Assembly (NCBI GenBank): GCA_017508895.1
Contig: JAFWRA010000255.1
Location: 1-43,996, forward strand
Source of the DNA: Bacteroidales bacterium
Lineage (GTDB): Bacteria; Bacteroidota; Bacteroidia; Bacteroidales; F082
Direction of reading: 5' to 3'
Length of the DNA stretch: 43,996 nucleotides
Numbering within the stretch: position 1 is the first letter of the stretch; each line of letters starts with the position of its first letter. Both the position numbers and the translations under genes were made by a program. The notes under the pieces were generated by a model. It ran no database searches and was not told where the DNA came from. It saw nothing but the letters and a program-made list of their open reading frames with translations. This document shows, in pieces, positions 17,205-25,302 of the stretch.

Positions 17205-18185
17205 TTACGATTTTTCCTTTTGCGAAGTCTGTTTTTTGCTCAAAATGTCTCTCCATGCAGCTCCAAGAAACCCTAATCCGTAACCGAATAGTTGGCAATA
17301 GGCAGACGGAATGCTGAGCAAGGCAACTTCCAAGCTCTTGTTTTTGGCAAGCGAGTCAATGAAGATTGCCAGTGCATAAAACAGGATAGGAGCGAACCAG
17401 AGCCAATGGTGGAAAATGCCCAGCATGACCAAAAGCAGGTTGCCGACCACAAAAGCTGAGGGGAGAAGGTGTACGAGTTTGAAGGTGTCGGGATATTTGT
17501 TCTTCAACACCACTCGAGCCTCACCCGAATGCTTTACCTGACGGAAGAACGAACTGAATTTGACACGCCGTTTGTGGTAGACGAAAGCCTCAGGGAAGAG
17601 TCGGCAACTGTAGCCGTTTTTGAAAATCCTGGTACTCAAGTCGATATCCTCGCCATAGCGCATAGGAGCAAAGCCTCCCAATGCTTCGTAAACACTTTTC
17701 TTTATACCCAAATTGAAACTGCGGGGATAGAACTTGTCCATCTTCCTCTTGCCACCGCGTATACCACCCGTGGTGAAAAACGAGGTCATCGCATAGTTGA
17801 TGGCCTTCTGTATGGGCGTAAACGAAGGATGCGCACGGTCAGGACCGCCAAAGGCATCGCAGGGTTCCCTGTCTAGCTCCTCCTTGACAATAGCCAAGTA
17901 GTTTTCAGGAACGATGACGTCAGAGTCCAAAATGATGAGATACTCGCCTTGGCTGCGCTCGGCGCCGTAATTGCGAGAAGGGCCGGGACCTGAATTAGGT
18001 TTGAAGTGGTAGCTCACCGACAAACGGTCACGGTATTTGTCGCAAACCAAGTCGCACTTTTCCCTGGAACCGTCTTCCACCACAACGACCTCAAAATCCT
18101 TGAGGGTTTGCTGACAAAGGCTCTCCAGCAGCTCGTCGATTTCCTGCGGCCGATTGTAGACGGGTATGATGATTGAAAACTGCAT
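17205..18185 (-). CDS. Family 2 glycosyltransferase with C-terminal membrane helices
   Basis: A 326-residue GT-A enzyme. The start is the ATG at 18185 (MQFSIIIPVYNRPQEIDELL); the longer frame begins with a TTG in the promoter box. Visible sites are the donor-binding VVVEDGS, the metal-binding DSD in ILDSDVIVP, and GEDIDLSTRI with the general base region, followed by VYHKRRVKFSSFF. Two or three hydrophobic segments close the protein (about residues 235-300), so it is probably membrane associated and acts on a lipid-linked acceptor. It is the first gene of the operon with DUF4834, YfhO and a GT-B enzyme. The acceptor cannot be named. Confidence 0.9.
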   Translation of the reverse strand: MQFSIIIPVYNRPQEIDELLESLCQQTLKDFEVVVVEDGSREKCDLVCDKYRDRLSVSYHFKPNSGPGPSRNYGAERSQGEYLIILDSDVIVPENYLAIVKEELDREPCDAFGGPDRAHPSFTPIQKAINYAMTSFFTTGGIRGGKRKMDKFYPRSFNLGIKKSVYEALGGFAPMRYGEDIDLSTRIFKNGYSCRLFPEAFVYHKRRVKFSSFFRQVKHSGEARVVLKNKYPDTFKLVHLLPSAFVVGNLLLVMLGIFHHWLWFAPILFYALAIFIDSLAKNKSLEVALLSIPSAYCQLFGYGLGFLGAAWRDILSKKQTSQKEKS

Positions 18186-18200
18186 TTTCAATATTTTTTG

Positions 18201-18208
18201 CAAAGATA
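18201..18208 (-). promoter_or_regulatory. Promoter -7 box of the GT2-DUF4834-YfhO-GT operon
   Basis: TATCTTTG on the minus strand, 15 nt before the ATG at 18185. It is back to back with the box for the methyltransferase gene, only 13 nt away. Confidence 0.65.
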
Positions 18209-18221
18209 GGGATTCTTTCCT

Positions 18222-18229
18222 TATTTTTG
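18222..18229 (+). promoter_or_regulatory. Promoter -7 box of the methyltransferase gene
   Basis: TATTTTTG on the plus strand, 26 nt before the ATG at 18256. It fixes the start, because the open frame upstream of it overlaps the divergent gene. Confidence 0.62.
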
Positions 18230-18255
18230 CGCTATCAATCTGCGATTATCTGAAA

Positions 18256-19026
18256 ATGAAAAAACTGATTTCCTTTTTCACCAAGGTTTTTCCCCGTCAA
18301 TGGCTCATCAAGTTGAGTTACCTCTTTAGTTTGTTGGTTCGCCCGTTTTATCTTGGTAACAAGGTGGAATGCCCTATTTGTGACGGCCATTTTCGCAAGT
18401 TTTTGCCCTATGGCTATGGGAAGGCGATGGATAATCGTTTATGTCCTAAATGCTTGTCTCTTGAACGCCATCGTTTGCTTTGGCTCTACCTGAAAGAGAA
18501 GACGGATTTCTTCACCGCACCCCTCAAAGTGTTGCATTTTGCACCCGAGCAGCCGTTTTTGAAGCGTTTCCGCGCTTTGAAGAATCTCGATTATACCACA
18601 GCTGATCTTGATTCGCCCATTGCCGACCTGCATTTGGATGTCACTGCCATCGACCAGCCAAGTGGCACCTACGATGTAGTTATCTGCAACCATGTGCTAG
18701 AACATGTTAGCGACGCGAACAAGGCTTTTTCGGAAATCAAGCGTATACTGAAGCCTAATGGTTGGGCTATTTTATTGGTTCCCATCAATCCCGATGTAGA
18801 TACCTTCGAAGATCCAAGCATTACCGACCCGAAGGAGCGTGAGCGTCTCTTCGGTCAATATGACCATGTGCGCCAGTTTGGCCGTGATTATGCTGAAGTG
18901 CTGCGCAAAGCAGGCTTTGTGGTGACGGAAGACAGGATTTATTACGAGATTTCAGAGAATCAGCGTGAGCGGATGCATCTGGCGCGTAGAGGAGAGGAAA
19001 TCATTTACCGTTGCTCATTGTCGTGA
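18256..19026 (+). CDS. SAM-dependent methyltransferase with N-terminal zinc ribbon
   Basis: A 256-residue protein starting at the ATG at 18256 (MKKLISFFTK). After a hydrophobic first 35 residues comes a four-cysteine ribbon, C39-x2-C42 (ECPICDGHF) and C63-x2-C66 (CPKCLSLERHR). A class I methyltransferase core follows: a motif I-like KVLHFAPEQPF, acidic loop YTTADLDSPIADLHLD, motif IV DVVICNHVLEHVSD and the post-motif ILKPNGWAILLVPI. This layout occurs in Bacteroidota methyltransferases near glycan gene clusters. The glycine-rich motif I is degenerate (HFAPEQ instead of GxGxG), as in other members with this ribbon. The substrate is unknown. Divergently transcribed from the GT2 operon. Confidence 0.86.
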   Translation: MKKLISFFTKVFPRQWLIKLSYLFSLLVRPFYLGNKVECPICDGHFRKFLPYGYGKAMDNRLCPKCLSLERHRLLWLYLKEKTDFFTAPLKVLHFAPEQPFLKRFRALKNLDYTTADLDSPIADLHLDVTAIDQPSGTYDVVICNHVLEHVSDANKAFSEIKRILKPNGWAILLVPINPDVDTFEDPSITDPKERERLFGQYDHVRQFGRDYAEVLRKAGFVVTEDRIYYEISENQRERMHLARRGEEIIYRCSLS

Positions 19027-19084
19027 ATTGCGTCTCGCAATCCAAAAACGTTATATAGAATCAAACTGCGGGATACAGTTTGTG

Positions 19085-19126
19085 ACAATGAAAAACAACA
19101 AAAGGCGAACCCCAAAGAGGTCGCCT
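19085..19126 (-). terminator. Intrinsic terminator of rpmH
   Basis: Downstream of rpmH on the minus strand, AAGGCGACC (19118-19126) pairs with GGTTCGCCTT (19102-19111) with one bulge, and the stem is followed by TTGTTGTTTTT. This is a GC-rich stem plus T-rich tract. Confidence 0.7.
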
Positions 19127-19164
19127 TCGTTACCTTAAATGAGAAATATAACGGCTTCCGAAAA

Positions 19165-19311
19165 TTAATACTCGTCAGAAACTGTAAGCTTTTTTCTGCC
19201 TTTGGCGCGGCGGCGGGCCAAAACTTTACGGCCGTTAGCCGTTGACATTCTCTCTCTGAAACCGTGTTTGTTTCTACGTTTTCTGTTTGAAGGTTGATAA
19301 GTGCGCTTCAT
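19165..19311 (-). CDS. rpmH: 50S ribosomal protein L34
   Basis: L34 is a small basic protein of the large ribosomal subunit. The minus strand from the ATG at 19311 encodes 48 residues that begin [18 protein letters not shown], continue with [20 protein letters not shown] and end KLTVSDEY, an unmistakable L34. The gene is monocistronic: a TACTTTTG box lies 55 nt upstream and a GC-rich terminator hairpin lies downstream. The usual bacterial neighbours (rnpA, yidC, dnaA) are absent here, as is common in Bacteroidota. Confidence 0.97.
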   Translation of the reverse strand: MKRTYQPSNRKRRNKHGFRERMSTANGRKVLARRRAKGRKKLTVSDEY

Positions 19312-19366
19312 CTCTCTATCTTATTTATTTGTTATTTTTCGCTAAAATCCCTTTTGAATCGGGCTG

Positions 19367-19374
19367 CAAAAGTA
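19367..19374 (-). promoter_or_regulatory. Promoter -7 box of rpmH
   Basis: TACTTTTG on the minus strand, 55 nt before the rpmH ATG, leaving a longer leader than most genes here. Confidence 0.6.
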
Positions 19375-19407
19375 CAAATTATTTCTTTATCCCCAACATT
19401 TTTCTTG

Positions 19408-19451
19408 AAAAAAATGAAGAAGACAAAACCAAATCCAATTTTGTCTTCTTC
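19408..19451 (-). terminator. Intrinsic terminator of pepD
   Basis: GAAGAAGACAAAA (19416-19428) is a perfect 13-bp inverted repeat with TTTTGTCTTCTTC (19439-19451), loop 10 nt. On the minus strand, 21 nt after the pepD stop, the stem is followed by ATTTTTTTC. Confidence 0.8.
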
Positions 19452-19472
19452 AAATTGTTGATTATAAATTAC

Positions 19473-20942
19473 TTATGCGACTACTTCTTTTTCGGGGATA
19501 TTTCTCAAAGTCTCAACGAGGAAGTCCCAGAAAGGCTGTACGCTCTCGATGAGTAGGGCTTCATCGGGTGAATGCGGGTGTACTAAGGTGGGACCAAAGC
19601 TCACCATGTCCCAATGCGGATACTTCGATCCGAGGATGCCGCATTCCAGACCGGCGTGGATGACCATCACCTTAGGCTCTTTGCCAAACATTTCAAGATA
19701 GACTTTCTTCATCAGGTTGAGGATGGTGGAGTTGATGTTAGGCTTCCAGCCGGGATAGTCACCTGTAGAGTAGGCCTCAGCACCGTTGTCGGTGAGGTTC
19801 TTGCGGATTTGCTCTGCCAGTTTGTCTTTTGCGGCATCGACAAGGCTGCGGGTGAGCGATGCGGTAGTGATCTTGCCGTTTTCCATCTTGATGGTAGCCA
19901 AGTTGCTTGAGGTCTCGGTGGTGCCTTCAAAGTCTTCCGACATGGCGATGACACCGTTTGGATAGCGGGCGATAGCGCAAAACATGTTGTCTTGCGTCTT
20001 CACGTCGATGACTTGCTTGGGCATTTCAGCTGCTTCGCAGAGGATGGCCAGTTCGGGCTCGACTTCAGCAAACTCTTCCTTGCAGATGCCCTCATATTCA
20101 GCTGCGAACATCTTGAACTCTTCTTCCTTGTCGGCAGGCACGACCACGATGGCTTCGGCTTCTCTTGGGATGGCATTGCGAAGGCTACCTCCGTCGATGC
20201 AGGCAAGGCGCATACCATATTTCTCGGCTGCCATCAGCAGCATGGTGTTCAGCACCTTGTTGGCATTGGCGCGACCGAGGTTAATGTCCATGCCCGAGTG
20301 GCCACCTTTCAAACCTTTCACAAAGAGGCGGAAAGCTTTCATGCCAGCAGGGACGGCTTCAAACGTAGGTGTCCAGGTCCCGATGTTGTCGACACCACCG
20401 GCACAACCCACGTAGAGTTCGCCTTCGGTTTCGGAGTCCATGTTCATCAGGATGTCGCCTTTCAGCACGCCTGGTTGGAGCTTGTTGGCACCTGTCATAC
20501 CCGTCTCTTCATCGATGGTGAAGAGGGCCTCAATGGGACCGTGTTGCAGGTCGGTGGCTTCGAGGACTGCCATGGCGGCGGCGGCACCCAGACCATCGTC
20601 GGCACCGAGGGTGGTACCGTTGGCTTTTACCCAGCCGTTTTCGATGTGGGTTTCAATCGGGTCGTTCTCGAAATCGTGTACCTTGTCGGCGTTCTTTTGC
20701 GGAACCATGTCCAAATGGGCTTGTAGGATGACACCCTTGCGGTTCTCCATGCCAGGAGTGGCGGGTTTGCGCATGATGACGTTGCCGCAGTCGTCGACGA
20801 TAGTTTCAAGGCCGTGCTCTTCGCCCCACTGCTTCATGAAGGCGATTACTTTGGCTTCTTTCTTCGAAGGGCGTGGAATTTGGGTGAGACTATAGAAGTT
20901 TCTCCACACGCCATTCGGCTCTAAATCTTTGATAGTGCTCAT
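19473..20942 (-). CDS. pepD: Cytosol non-specific dipeptidase (aminoacyl-histidine dipeptidase, M20)
   Basis: PepD is a cytoplasmic dinuclear zinc peptidase of family M20C that cleaves dipeptides, including Xaa-His. The 489-residue length is typical. Metal-site motifs are all visible: AHLDMVP (His76, Asp78), GADDGLG (Asp115/116), IDEETGMTGANKL (Glu145/146), the HSGMDINLGRANAN dimerisation-domain phrase and, near the end, VIHAGLECGIL and HPHSPDE. It is a single-gene unit with a strong terminator downstream. The weak box TAATTTAG (20983-20990, minus) is the only promoter candidate in front. Confidence 0.96.
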   Translation of the reverse strand: MSTIKDLEPNGVWRNFYSLTQIPRPSKKEAKVIAFMKQWGEEHGLETIVDDCGNVIMRKPATPGMENRKGVILQAHLDMVPQKNADKVHDFENDPIETHIENGWVKANGTTLGADDGLGAAAAMAVLEATDLQHGPIEALFTIDEETGMTGANKLQPGVLKGDILMNMDSETEGELYVGCAGGVDNIGTWTPTFEAVPAGMKAFRLFVKGLKGGHSGMDINLGRANANKVLNTMLLMAAEKYGMRLACIDGGSLRNAIPREAEAIVVVPADKEEEFKMFAAEYEGICKEEFAEVEPELAILCEAAEMPKQVIDVKTQDNMFCAIARYPNGVIAMSEDFEGTTETSSNLATIKMENGKITTASLTRSLVDAAKDKLAEQIRKNLTDNGAEAYSTGDYPGWKPNINSTILNLMKKVYLEMFGKEPKVMVIHAGLECGILGSKYPHWDMVSFGPTLVHPHSPDEALLIESVQPFWDFLVETLRNIPEKEVVA

Positions 20943-21298
20943 TTTTAATGTTTTATCTGTTAATGATTCAAATTTCAGTTTGCTAAATTACGATATTTTT
21001 TCGATTGTATTATCAAGTAGCGATGTTTTTATTTTGCAACAACTGTTTTTTAGGTGACTTGGAGCCCTATGTCATCAATGAGGTGGAGGAAGTAAATACT
21101 AGATGTAAGTGATGAAAAATCAATGGGTTGCATGTTTTTAATTTCTTGCCTTGTGTTGCTTGCCAATCACCCATATTTAAGTGAGTTGAATAATGATTAT
21201 GAAATGCAATAATAGGAATTTTCATGGAAAAGAGATTGTTTTGGGAAAGAAAAAATCAGTTTCCATAAATTGTTACTGTTTGGATTGTAAAAATAGCT
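20943..21298. other. Non-coding stretch between pepD and the lipoprotein gene
   Basis: About 356 nt with stops in all frames and no recognisable RNA gene. It carries a weak minus-strand TAATTTAG box (20983-20990) that may serve pepD, and at its right end the promoter of the lipoprotein gene. Nothing else can be supported; it could hold a decayed gene. Confidence 0.5.
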
Positions 21299-21306
21299 TA
21301 TTTTTG
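21299..21306 (+). promoter_or_regulatory. Promoter -7 box of the lipoprotein gene
   Basis: TATTTTTG on the plus strand, 16 nt before the ATG at 21323. Confidence 0.62.
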
Positions 21307-21322
21307 CGCAAATTTTAAAGTG

Positions 21323-21682
21323 ATGAAAAAAGTATTACCTCTTTTGTTATTGGTCCTGATGGCTTTTTCAGGTTGCCATAGGAGTCCTGCCATGTATCAG
21401 ATGGCTGAAAAGCCGAATGAAGTTGCTGTCAATGCAGAACAGTTTGTCAAGCAAACAGCTAAACGTGCGAAACATTATTCTGCTGAGGATTGGCAGCTTG
21501 CTATCGAACAGTTCACTGCCATGAGCAAGAATTGCTTTGAGAATCAGAGCGAAATGAGTCAAGAGGACCTCAGTCGTTTCGACAGGGCTCGTGTGGATTT
21601 CATGAAGGTCGTCACAGATAGTGGGTCTGAGGAACTGGCGCTCCAGATCAAGGAAATCTATGCTAATATTTATAATCGATAA
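21323..21682 (+). CDS. Small lipoprotein, unknown function
   Basis: A 119-residue protein from the ATG at 21323; a GTG codon immediately before it is a less likely start. The N-terminus MKKVLPLLLLVLMAFSGC is a signal peptide with a lipobox (AFSGC), so Cys18 should be lipidated. The mature part is helical and charged, with no recognised domain: SAEDWQLAIEQFTAMSKNC and RFDRARVDFMKVV. Small alpha-helical lipoproteins like this are frequent in Bacteroidota, and their functions are mostly unknown. It is alone on its strand, with a TATTTTTG box 16 nt upstream, and ends 4 nt from the convergent YugP-family gene. Confidence 0.82.
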   Translation: MKKVLPLLLLVLMAFSGCHRSPAMYQMAEKPNEVAVNAEQFVKQTAKRAKHYSAEDWQLAIEQFTAMSKNCFENQSEMSQEDLSRFDRARVDFMKVVTDSGSEELALQIKEIYANIYNR

Positions 21683-21685
21683 AGA

Positions 21686-22363
21686 TTAGCGGCGGCTATT
21701 ACCGATTCCTATATAATATAGGAGTGTCACCAATGACGATAAGGCTGCGACTACATATGTGCTAGCGGCCCAGCTCAAGGCTTCTTTGGCTTGTCCAAGC
21801 TCTGCTTGACTGAGTGAGTTGGACGACTGTAGCCAAGCCAAAGCTCGCTTCGAGGCATTGAATTCGACGGGCAAGGTGACTACACTAAACAGGAACACCA
21901 TCGCAAACATCGCGATGCCTACCCAGAACAGAGCAGGGAATACTTCGATGAAAATCATTCCAAGGATGATGACAAACATCGAGAGTTTCGACGAGATGTT
22001 GACGGCAGGCACCAAAGCAGTGCGAAGACGCAAGGGTGTGTAACCTACTTTATGCTGCACGGCGTGACCACATTCGTGTGCGGCGACGGCAGCGGCTGAA
22101 ACGCTGTTTGAGCGATAGACATCCTCGCTCAGATTAACGGTCTTCTTGGTGGGGTCGTAATGGTCGGTTAATTGCCCTTTGATGCAAGTGACCTGTACAT
22201 CGTAAATGCCATTGTCGTTGAGCATCTTTTGGGCGATTTGTGCCCCCGTGAGTCCGCCTGGCGAAAGCACCTTCGAATATTTGGCGAATACGCTTTTCAA
22301 TTTCCATTGCACCAGCAGTCCAACCAAGCCGATGACAATGATAAGAATCCAGTTTACGTTCAT
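21686..22363 (-). CDS. YugP-family zinc-dependent membrane metallopeptidase
   Basis: A 225-residue membrane protein. A first helix (about 4-26) precedes a cytoplasmic segment with GLTGAQIAQKMLNDNGI and the zinc-site motif AAHECGHAVQHKVGY, in which HECGH is the HExxH-type pair. Three more hydrophobic helices follow. Length and order match the zinc metallopeptidase family represented by Bacillus YugP, whose physiological substrates are not established. A TATCTTTG box lies 29 nt upstream of the ATG. Monocistronic as far as can be seen. Confidence 0.9.
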   Translation of the reverse strand: MNVNWILIIVIGLVGLLVQWKLKSVFAKYSKVLSPGGLTGAQIAQKMLNDNGIYDVQVTCIKGQLTDHYDPTKKTVNLSEDVYRSNSVSAAAVAAHECGHAVQHKVGYTPLRLRTALVPAVNISSKLSMFVIILGMIFIEVFPALFWVGIAMFAMVFLFSVVTLPVEFNASKRALAWLQSSNSLSQAELGQAKEALSWAASTYVVAALSSLVTLLYYIGIGNSRR

Positions 22364-22392
22364 AATTCCTATTTTTCTTGATGTTTAAGTTG

Positions 22393-22400
22393 CAAAGATA
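22393..22400 (-). promoter_or_regulatory. Promoter -7 box of the YugP-family gene
   Basis: TATCTTTG on the minus strand, 29 nt before the ATG at 22363. Confidence 0.65.
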
Positions 22401-22455
22401 ATGGATTTTTTTCGATTGTTCAGTGAAAAATACGATGAGCGACTTGAAATTTTCC

Positions 22456-22463
22456 TATTTTTG
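22456..22463 (+). promoter_or_regulatory. Promoter -7 box of the steroid-reductase-like operon
   Basis: TATTTTTG on the plus strand, 20 nt before the ATG at 22484. No other box is seen before the next three genes, which supports a single four-gene transcript. Confidence 0.64.
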
Positions 22464-22483
22464 AAAATTATTTCTCAACTAAA

Positions 22484-23251
22484 ATGTCGATACAATCCTT
22501 TCATTTGTTCCTGATAATCATGGCAGTAGTGGCCGTCATAGTGTTTGTGAGCTTGTATTTTGTGGATGCAGGCTACGGTAAGTTTTACGATAAGAAGTGG
22601 GGGCCAGCCGTCAACAACAAGCTCGGTTGGGTGCTGATGGAGTCACCTGTGTTTGTCACCATGCTGTTGTTGTGGCTTTATTCCGACCGTCGAGGAGATT
22701 TGGTTCGCCTGGCTTTTTTGTTTTTGTTTGAGCTACACTACATTCAGCGCTCGTTTGTGTTTCCGTTCCGTATGCGTGGTCATAGCATGATGCCGCTTTC
22801 CATCGTTTTGATGGGTGTCACATTCAACGTACTGAATGCCTTGATGCAAGGTGGTTGGATTTTTTATGTCTCTCCGGAAGACTATTACCCGGCTGACTGG
22901 CTGACTAATCCGAAGTTTATCATTGGCTTTTTGATATTCATCATCGGTATGTATGTCAATATTCAGTCTGATGACATTATCCGTAACTTACGAAAGGAAG
23001 GAGATACCAACCATTACCTTCCTCAAGGTGGAATGTTCCGTTATGTCACTTCGGCCAATTATTTCGGTGAATTTGTCGAATGGATTGGTTTCGCCATACT
23101 CACTTGGTCATGGGCAGGTGCGGTGTTCGCTTTGTGGACATTTGCCAACCTTGGACCGCGTGCCGACCATATCTATAAACAATACCAGAATGAGTTTGGT
23201 GAGCAGTTGGATACGAGAAAAGTAAAGAGAATCATACCTTTTATTTATTGA
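22484..23251 (+). CDS. Steroid 5-alpha-reductase family protein (3-oxo-5-alpha-steroid 4-dehydrogenase)
   Basis: A 255-residue, roughly seven-helix membrane enzyme that looks strikingly like mammalian SRD5A1/2. These enzymes use NADPH to reduce the delta4 double bond of 3-oxo steroids to the 5-alpha product. Family landmarks are GWVLMESPVF (Glu53, equivalent to the substrate-binding Glu of SRD5A2), ELHYIQRSFVFPFRMRG (Tyr86, the second 3-oxo ligand), VNIQSDDIIRNLRKEGDT and the NADPH-region phrase PQGGMFRYVTSANYFGEFVE, closing with RIIPFIY. It is the first gene of an operon with an Old Yellow Enzyme 3 nt downstream and an SDR, the gene content expected for 3-oxo-delta4 steroid or bile-acid reduction. 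The substrate is inferred; a lipid or other enone is possible. Confidence 0.9.
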   Translation: MSIQSFHLFLIIMAVVAVIVFVSLYFVDAGYGKFYDKKWGPAVNNKLGWVLMESPVFVTMLLLWLYSDRRGDLVRLAFLFLFELHYIQRSFVFPFRMRGHSMMPLSIVLMGVTFNVLNALMQGGWIFYVSPEDYYPADWLTNPKFIIGFLIFIIGMYVNIQSDDIIRNLRKEGDTNHYLPQGGMFRYVTSANYFGEFVEWIGFAILTWSWAGAVFALWTFANLGPRADHIYKQYQNEFGEQLDTRKVKRIIPFIY

Positions 23252-23254
23252 ACT

Positions 23255-24490
23255 ATGGAAAACTCAACAATTTTCACTCCTTGTGAGATTGGTCCTATCA
23301 CTTTGCGTAACAGGGTGATACGCTCTGCGGCTTTTGAGAATATGGCTTATGGTAACCGCCCTTCCGACGACTTGTTCAATTATCATGAGGCGGTCGCACG
23401 TGGTGGCGTAGGCATGACGACAGTAGCCTATGCGGCAGTGAGTCAGTCGGGACTTTCTTTTGATGGCCAGCTGTGGATGCGTGAAGAGATTGTCCCTGAA
23501 TTGAAAAGACTTACCGATGCTGTCCATTCCTATGGTGCCAAGGCTTCCATTCAGTTGGGTCACTGCGGTAACATGACCCATCGGTCCACTTGTGGCTGCA
23601 TGCCAGTGGGGCCTTCTGCCGGATTCAATGCATATTCTCCTACTTTTGTCCGGAAACTCAAGAAATCTGAGATTTACAAGCTTGTCCTCGACTTCGGTAA
23701 GGCTGTCAATTTGGCTCGTAAGGCTGGTTTTGACTGTGTCGAAATCCATGCGGGACATGGTTACCTCATCAGTCAGTTTCTGTCACCTTATACCAACCAT
23801 CGCCATGATGAGTTTGGCGGTTGCCTCGACAATAGGATGCGTTTCATGAAACTTGTCATAGAAGAGGTGATGCGCACTGCAGGCAATGACATGGCTGTGG
23901 TGGTCAAAGTAAATATGCACGACGGCTTTCGTAAAGGGATGGATGAGGATGATTGCATCATAGTGGCCAAGGAGTTGGAAAAATTGGGCGTTCATGCCCT
24001 TGTACTTTCGGCAGGCTTTGTGAGCAAAGCACCGATGGAGGTGATGCGCGGTGCTATGCCACTTAAGACCTTGCGTTTTTATATGGATACCAAGAAATTT
24101 TGGTGGCTTAAGGCATGTTTAGCTTTGTTTGGCCGCACTTTGATACCTACTGTTCCTTTTAGCGAAGGCTATTTTTTGGAAGATGCCAAAGTGTTCCGCG
24201 CCAACTTGAAACTCCCGTTGATTTATGTAGGCGGTTTGGTTTCGAAAGAAAAAATGGAGGAAGTGTTGGATTCGGGGTTTGTGGCTCTGCAGATGGCTCG
24301 CGCCTTAATCAATGACACCGATTTCGTCAACAAATTGCATAGTGGAGAGGTGACACGCAGCGAATGCAAGCACTCAAACTATTGCATAGGGCGTATGTAT
24401 ACCTTAGAGATGAAGTGCCACCATTGCGTCGATGAGGAACTGCCGAAGAGTATCCGAAAAGAAATCAAAAAAGCGGAAAAGAAAGGATGA
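23255..24490 (+). CDS. NADH:flavin oxidoreductase, Old Yellow Enzyme family
   Basis: A 411-residue flavin ene-reductase barrel without the FAD/NAD domain of the full 2,4-dienoyl-CoA reductase or BaiCD type. Motifs: PITLRNRVIRSAAFENM at the N-terminus, SIQLGHCG (Gln100, His103), the catalytic HAGHGYLISQFLSP (His165, His168), the family signature NHRHDEFGGCLDNRMRF and LIYVGGLVSKEKMEE in the FMN-phosphate loop. C371, C377, C388 and C391 near the C-terminus may hold a divergent Fe-S cluster. OYE proteins of this group act as steroid or bile-acid 5-beta-reductases in gut bacteria. It lies between a 5-alpha-reductase homologue and an SDR (4-nt overlap). The substrate is not proven. Confidence 0.9.
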   Translation: MENSTIFTPCEIGPITLRNRVIRSAAFENMAYGNRPSDDLFNYHEAVARGGVGMTTVAYAAVSQSGLSFDGQLWMREEIVPELKRLTDAVHSYGAKASIQLGHCGNMTHRSTCGCMPVGPSAGFNAYSPTFVRKLKKSEIYKLVLDFGKAVNLARKAGFDCVEIHAGHGYLISQFLSPYTNHRHDEFGGCLDNRMRFMKLVIEEVMRTAGNDMAVVVKVNMHDGFRKGMDEDDCIIVAKELEKLGVHALVLSAGFVSKAPMEVMRGAMPLKTLRFYMDTKKFWWLKACLALFGRTLIPTVPFSEGYFLEDAKVFRANLKLPLIYVGGLVSKEKMEEVLDSGFVALQMARALINDTDFVNKLHSGEVTRSECKHSNYCIGRMYTLEMKCHHCVDEELPKSIRKEIKKAEKKG

Positions 24491-25302
24491 AGATCCAAAA
24501 TTGGTTGATTCGGTTTCAGGAAGCGCATGGGTATAGGCCTTGGGCTTTAGTTACTGGCGGCAGCTCAGGCATGGGCTTGGAGTATGCCCGCCAGTTGGCT
24601 GAAATTGGATGCGACCTTTTGTTGGTCAGTAATCAAGAAGCAGAGCTGGGGAAGGTCGCTGAGGAGCTGAAACAAGGCCGAAACATTCAAGTTGTTCCGC
24701 ATTATCAGAATTTGGCGACGGAAACGGCAGCAGATGAATTGCTCGCTTTCTGTCAATCTGAAAACCTGCAAATCGACATCCTTATCAACAATGCAGGAAT
24801 TTTTTTCTTTGAGGAATTGAGCACTGAAAACGAATCCAAGACCTTGACGATGATGCGTTTGCACGTCTTTACCCCAACCAGGCTTTGTGTCTTGTTTGGT
24901 GAGGAGATGAAAAAGCGCGGCTATGGATACATTATTAATATGTCGTCGATGGCGGCCAAGTTGCCTTGTCCGGGCATTACCGTTTATTCAGCCACGAAAG
25001 CTTATCTGAAGAGTTTCAGCAAGTCGCTCTATTTCGAGATGCGCCCCTACGGTGTGGGTGTGACTACGGTCTGTCCCGCAGCCATCGCCACGCCACTCTA
25101 CAGACTGAAACCCAGCTTGCTGAAACTTGGTGTGAAAGTCGGGCTGATTGGCACGCCTCAATGGTTGGTGCGCAAGGCATTGAAAGGCATGATACGAAAG
25201 AGAAGGGTGGTGAAGCCTGGTTTAATGAACCGCTATCTTCCCCCTTTGATTGCTATTTTACCTCACGGATTAGTCAATAAGATATGGCAAAAATACAAGT
25301 GA
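24487..25302 (+). CDS. Short-chain dehydrogenase/reductase (possible hydroxysteroid dehydrogenase)
   Basis: A 271-residue classical SDR that oxidises or reduces a hydroxyl/keto group with NAD(P)(H). The cofactor motif is TGGSSGMG (23-30), NNAG is at 101-104, the catalytic Ser is in NMSSMAAK (153/154), and the Tyr/Lys pair is Y167-x3-K171 (YSATK). A C-terminal stretch after residue 190 (CPAAIATPLYRLKP and onward) resembles 17-beta-HSD12-like SDRs. The ATGA overlap with the OYE gene and the 19-nt overlap with the next gene make it part of a tight operon. Next to a 5-alpha-reductase and an OYE, a 3-hydroxysteroid dehydrogenase role is a reasonable but unproven guess. Confidence 0.9.
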   Translation: MKIQNWLIRFQEAHGYRPWALVTGGSSGMGLEYARQLAEIGCDLLLVSNQEAELGKVAEELKQGRNIQVVPHYQNLATETAADELLAFCQSENLQIDILINNAGIFFFEELSTENESKTLTMMRLHVFTPTRLCVLFGEEMKKRGYGYIINMSSMAAKLPCPGITVYSATKAYLKSFSKSLYFEMRPYGVGVTTVCPAAIATPLYRLKPSLLKLGVKVGLIGTPQWLVRKALKGMIRKRRVVKPGLMNRYLPPLIAILPHGLVNKIWQKYK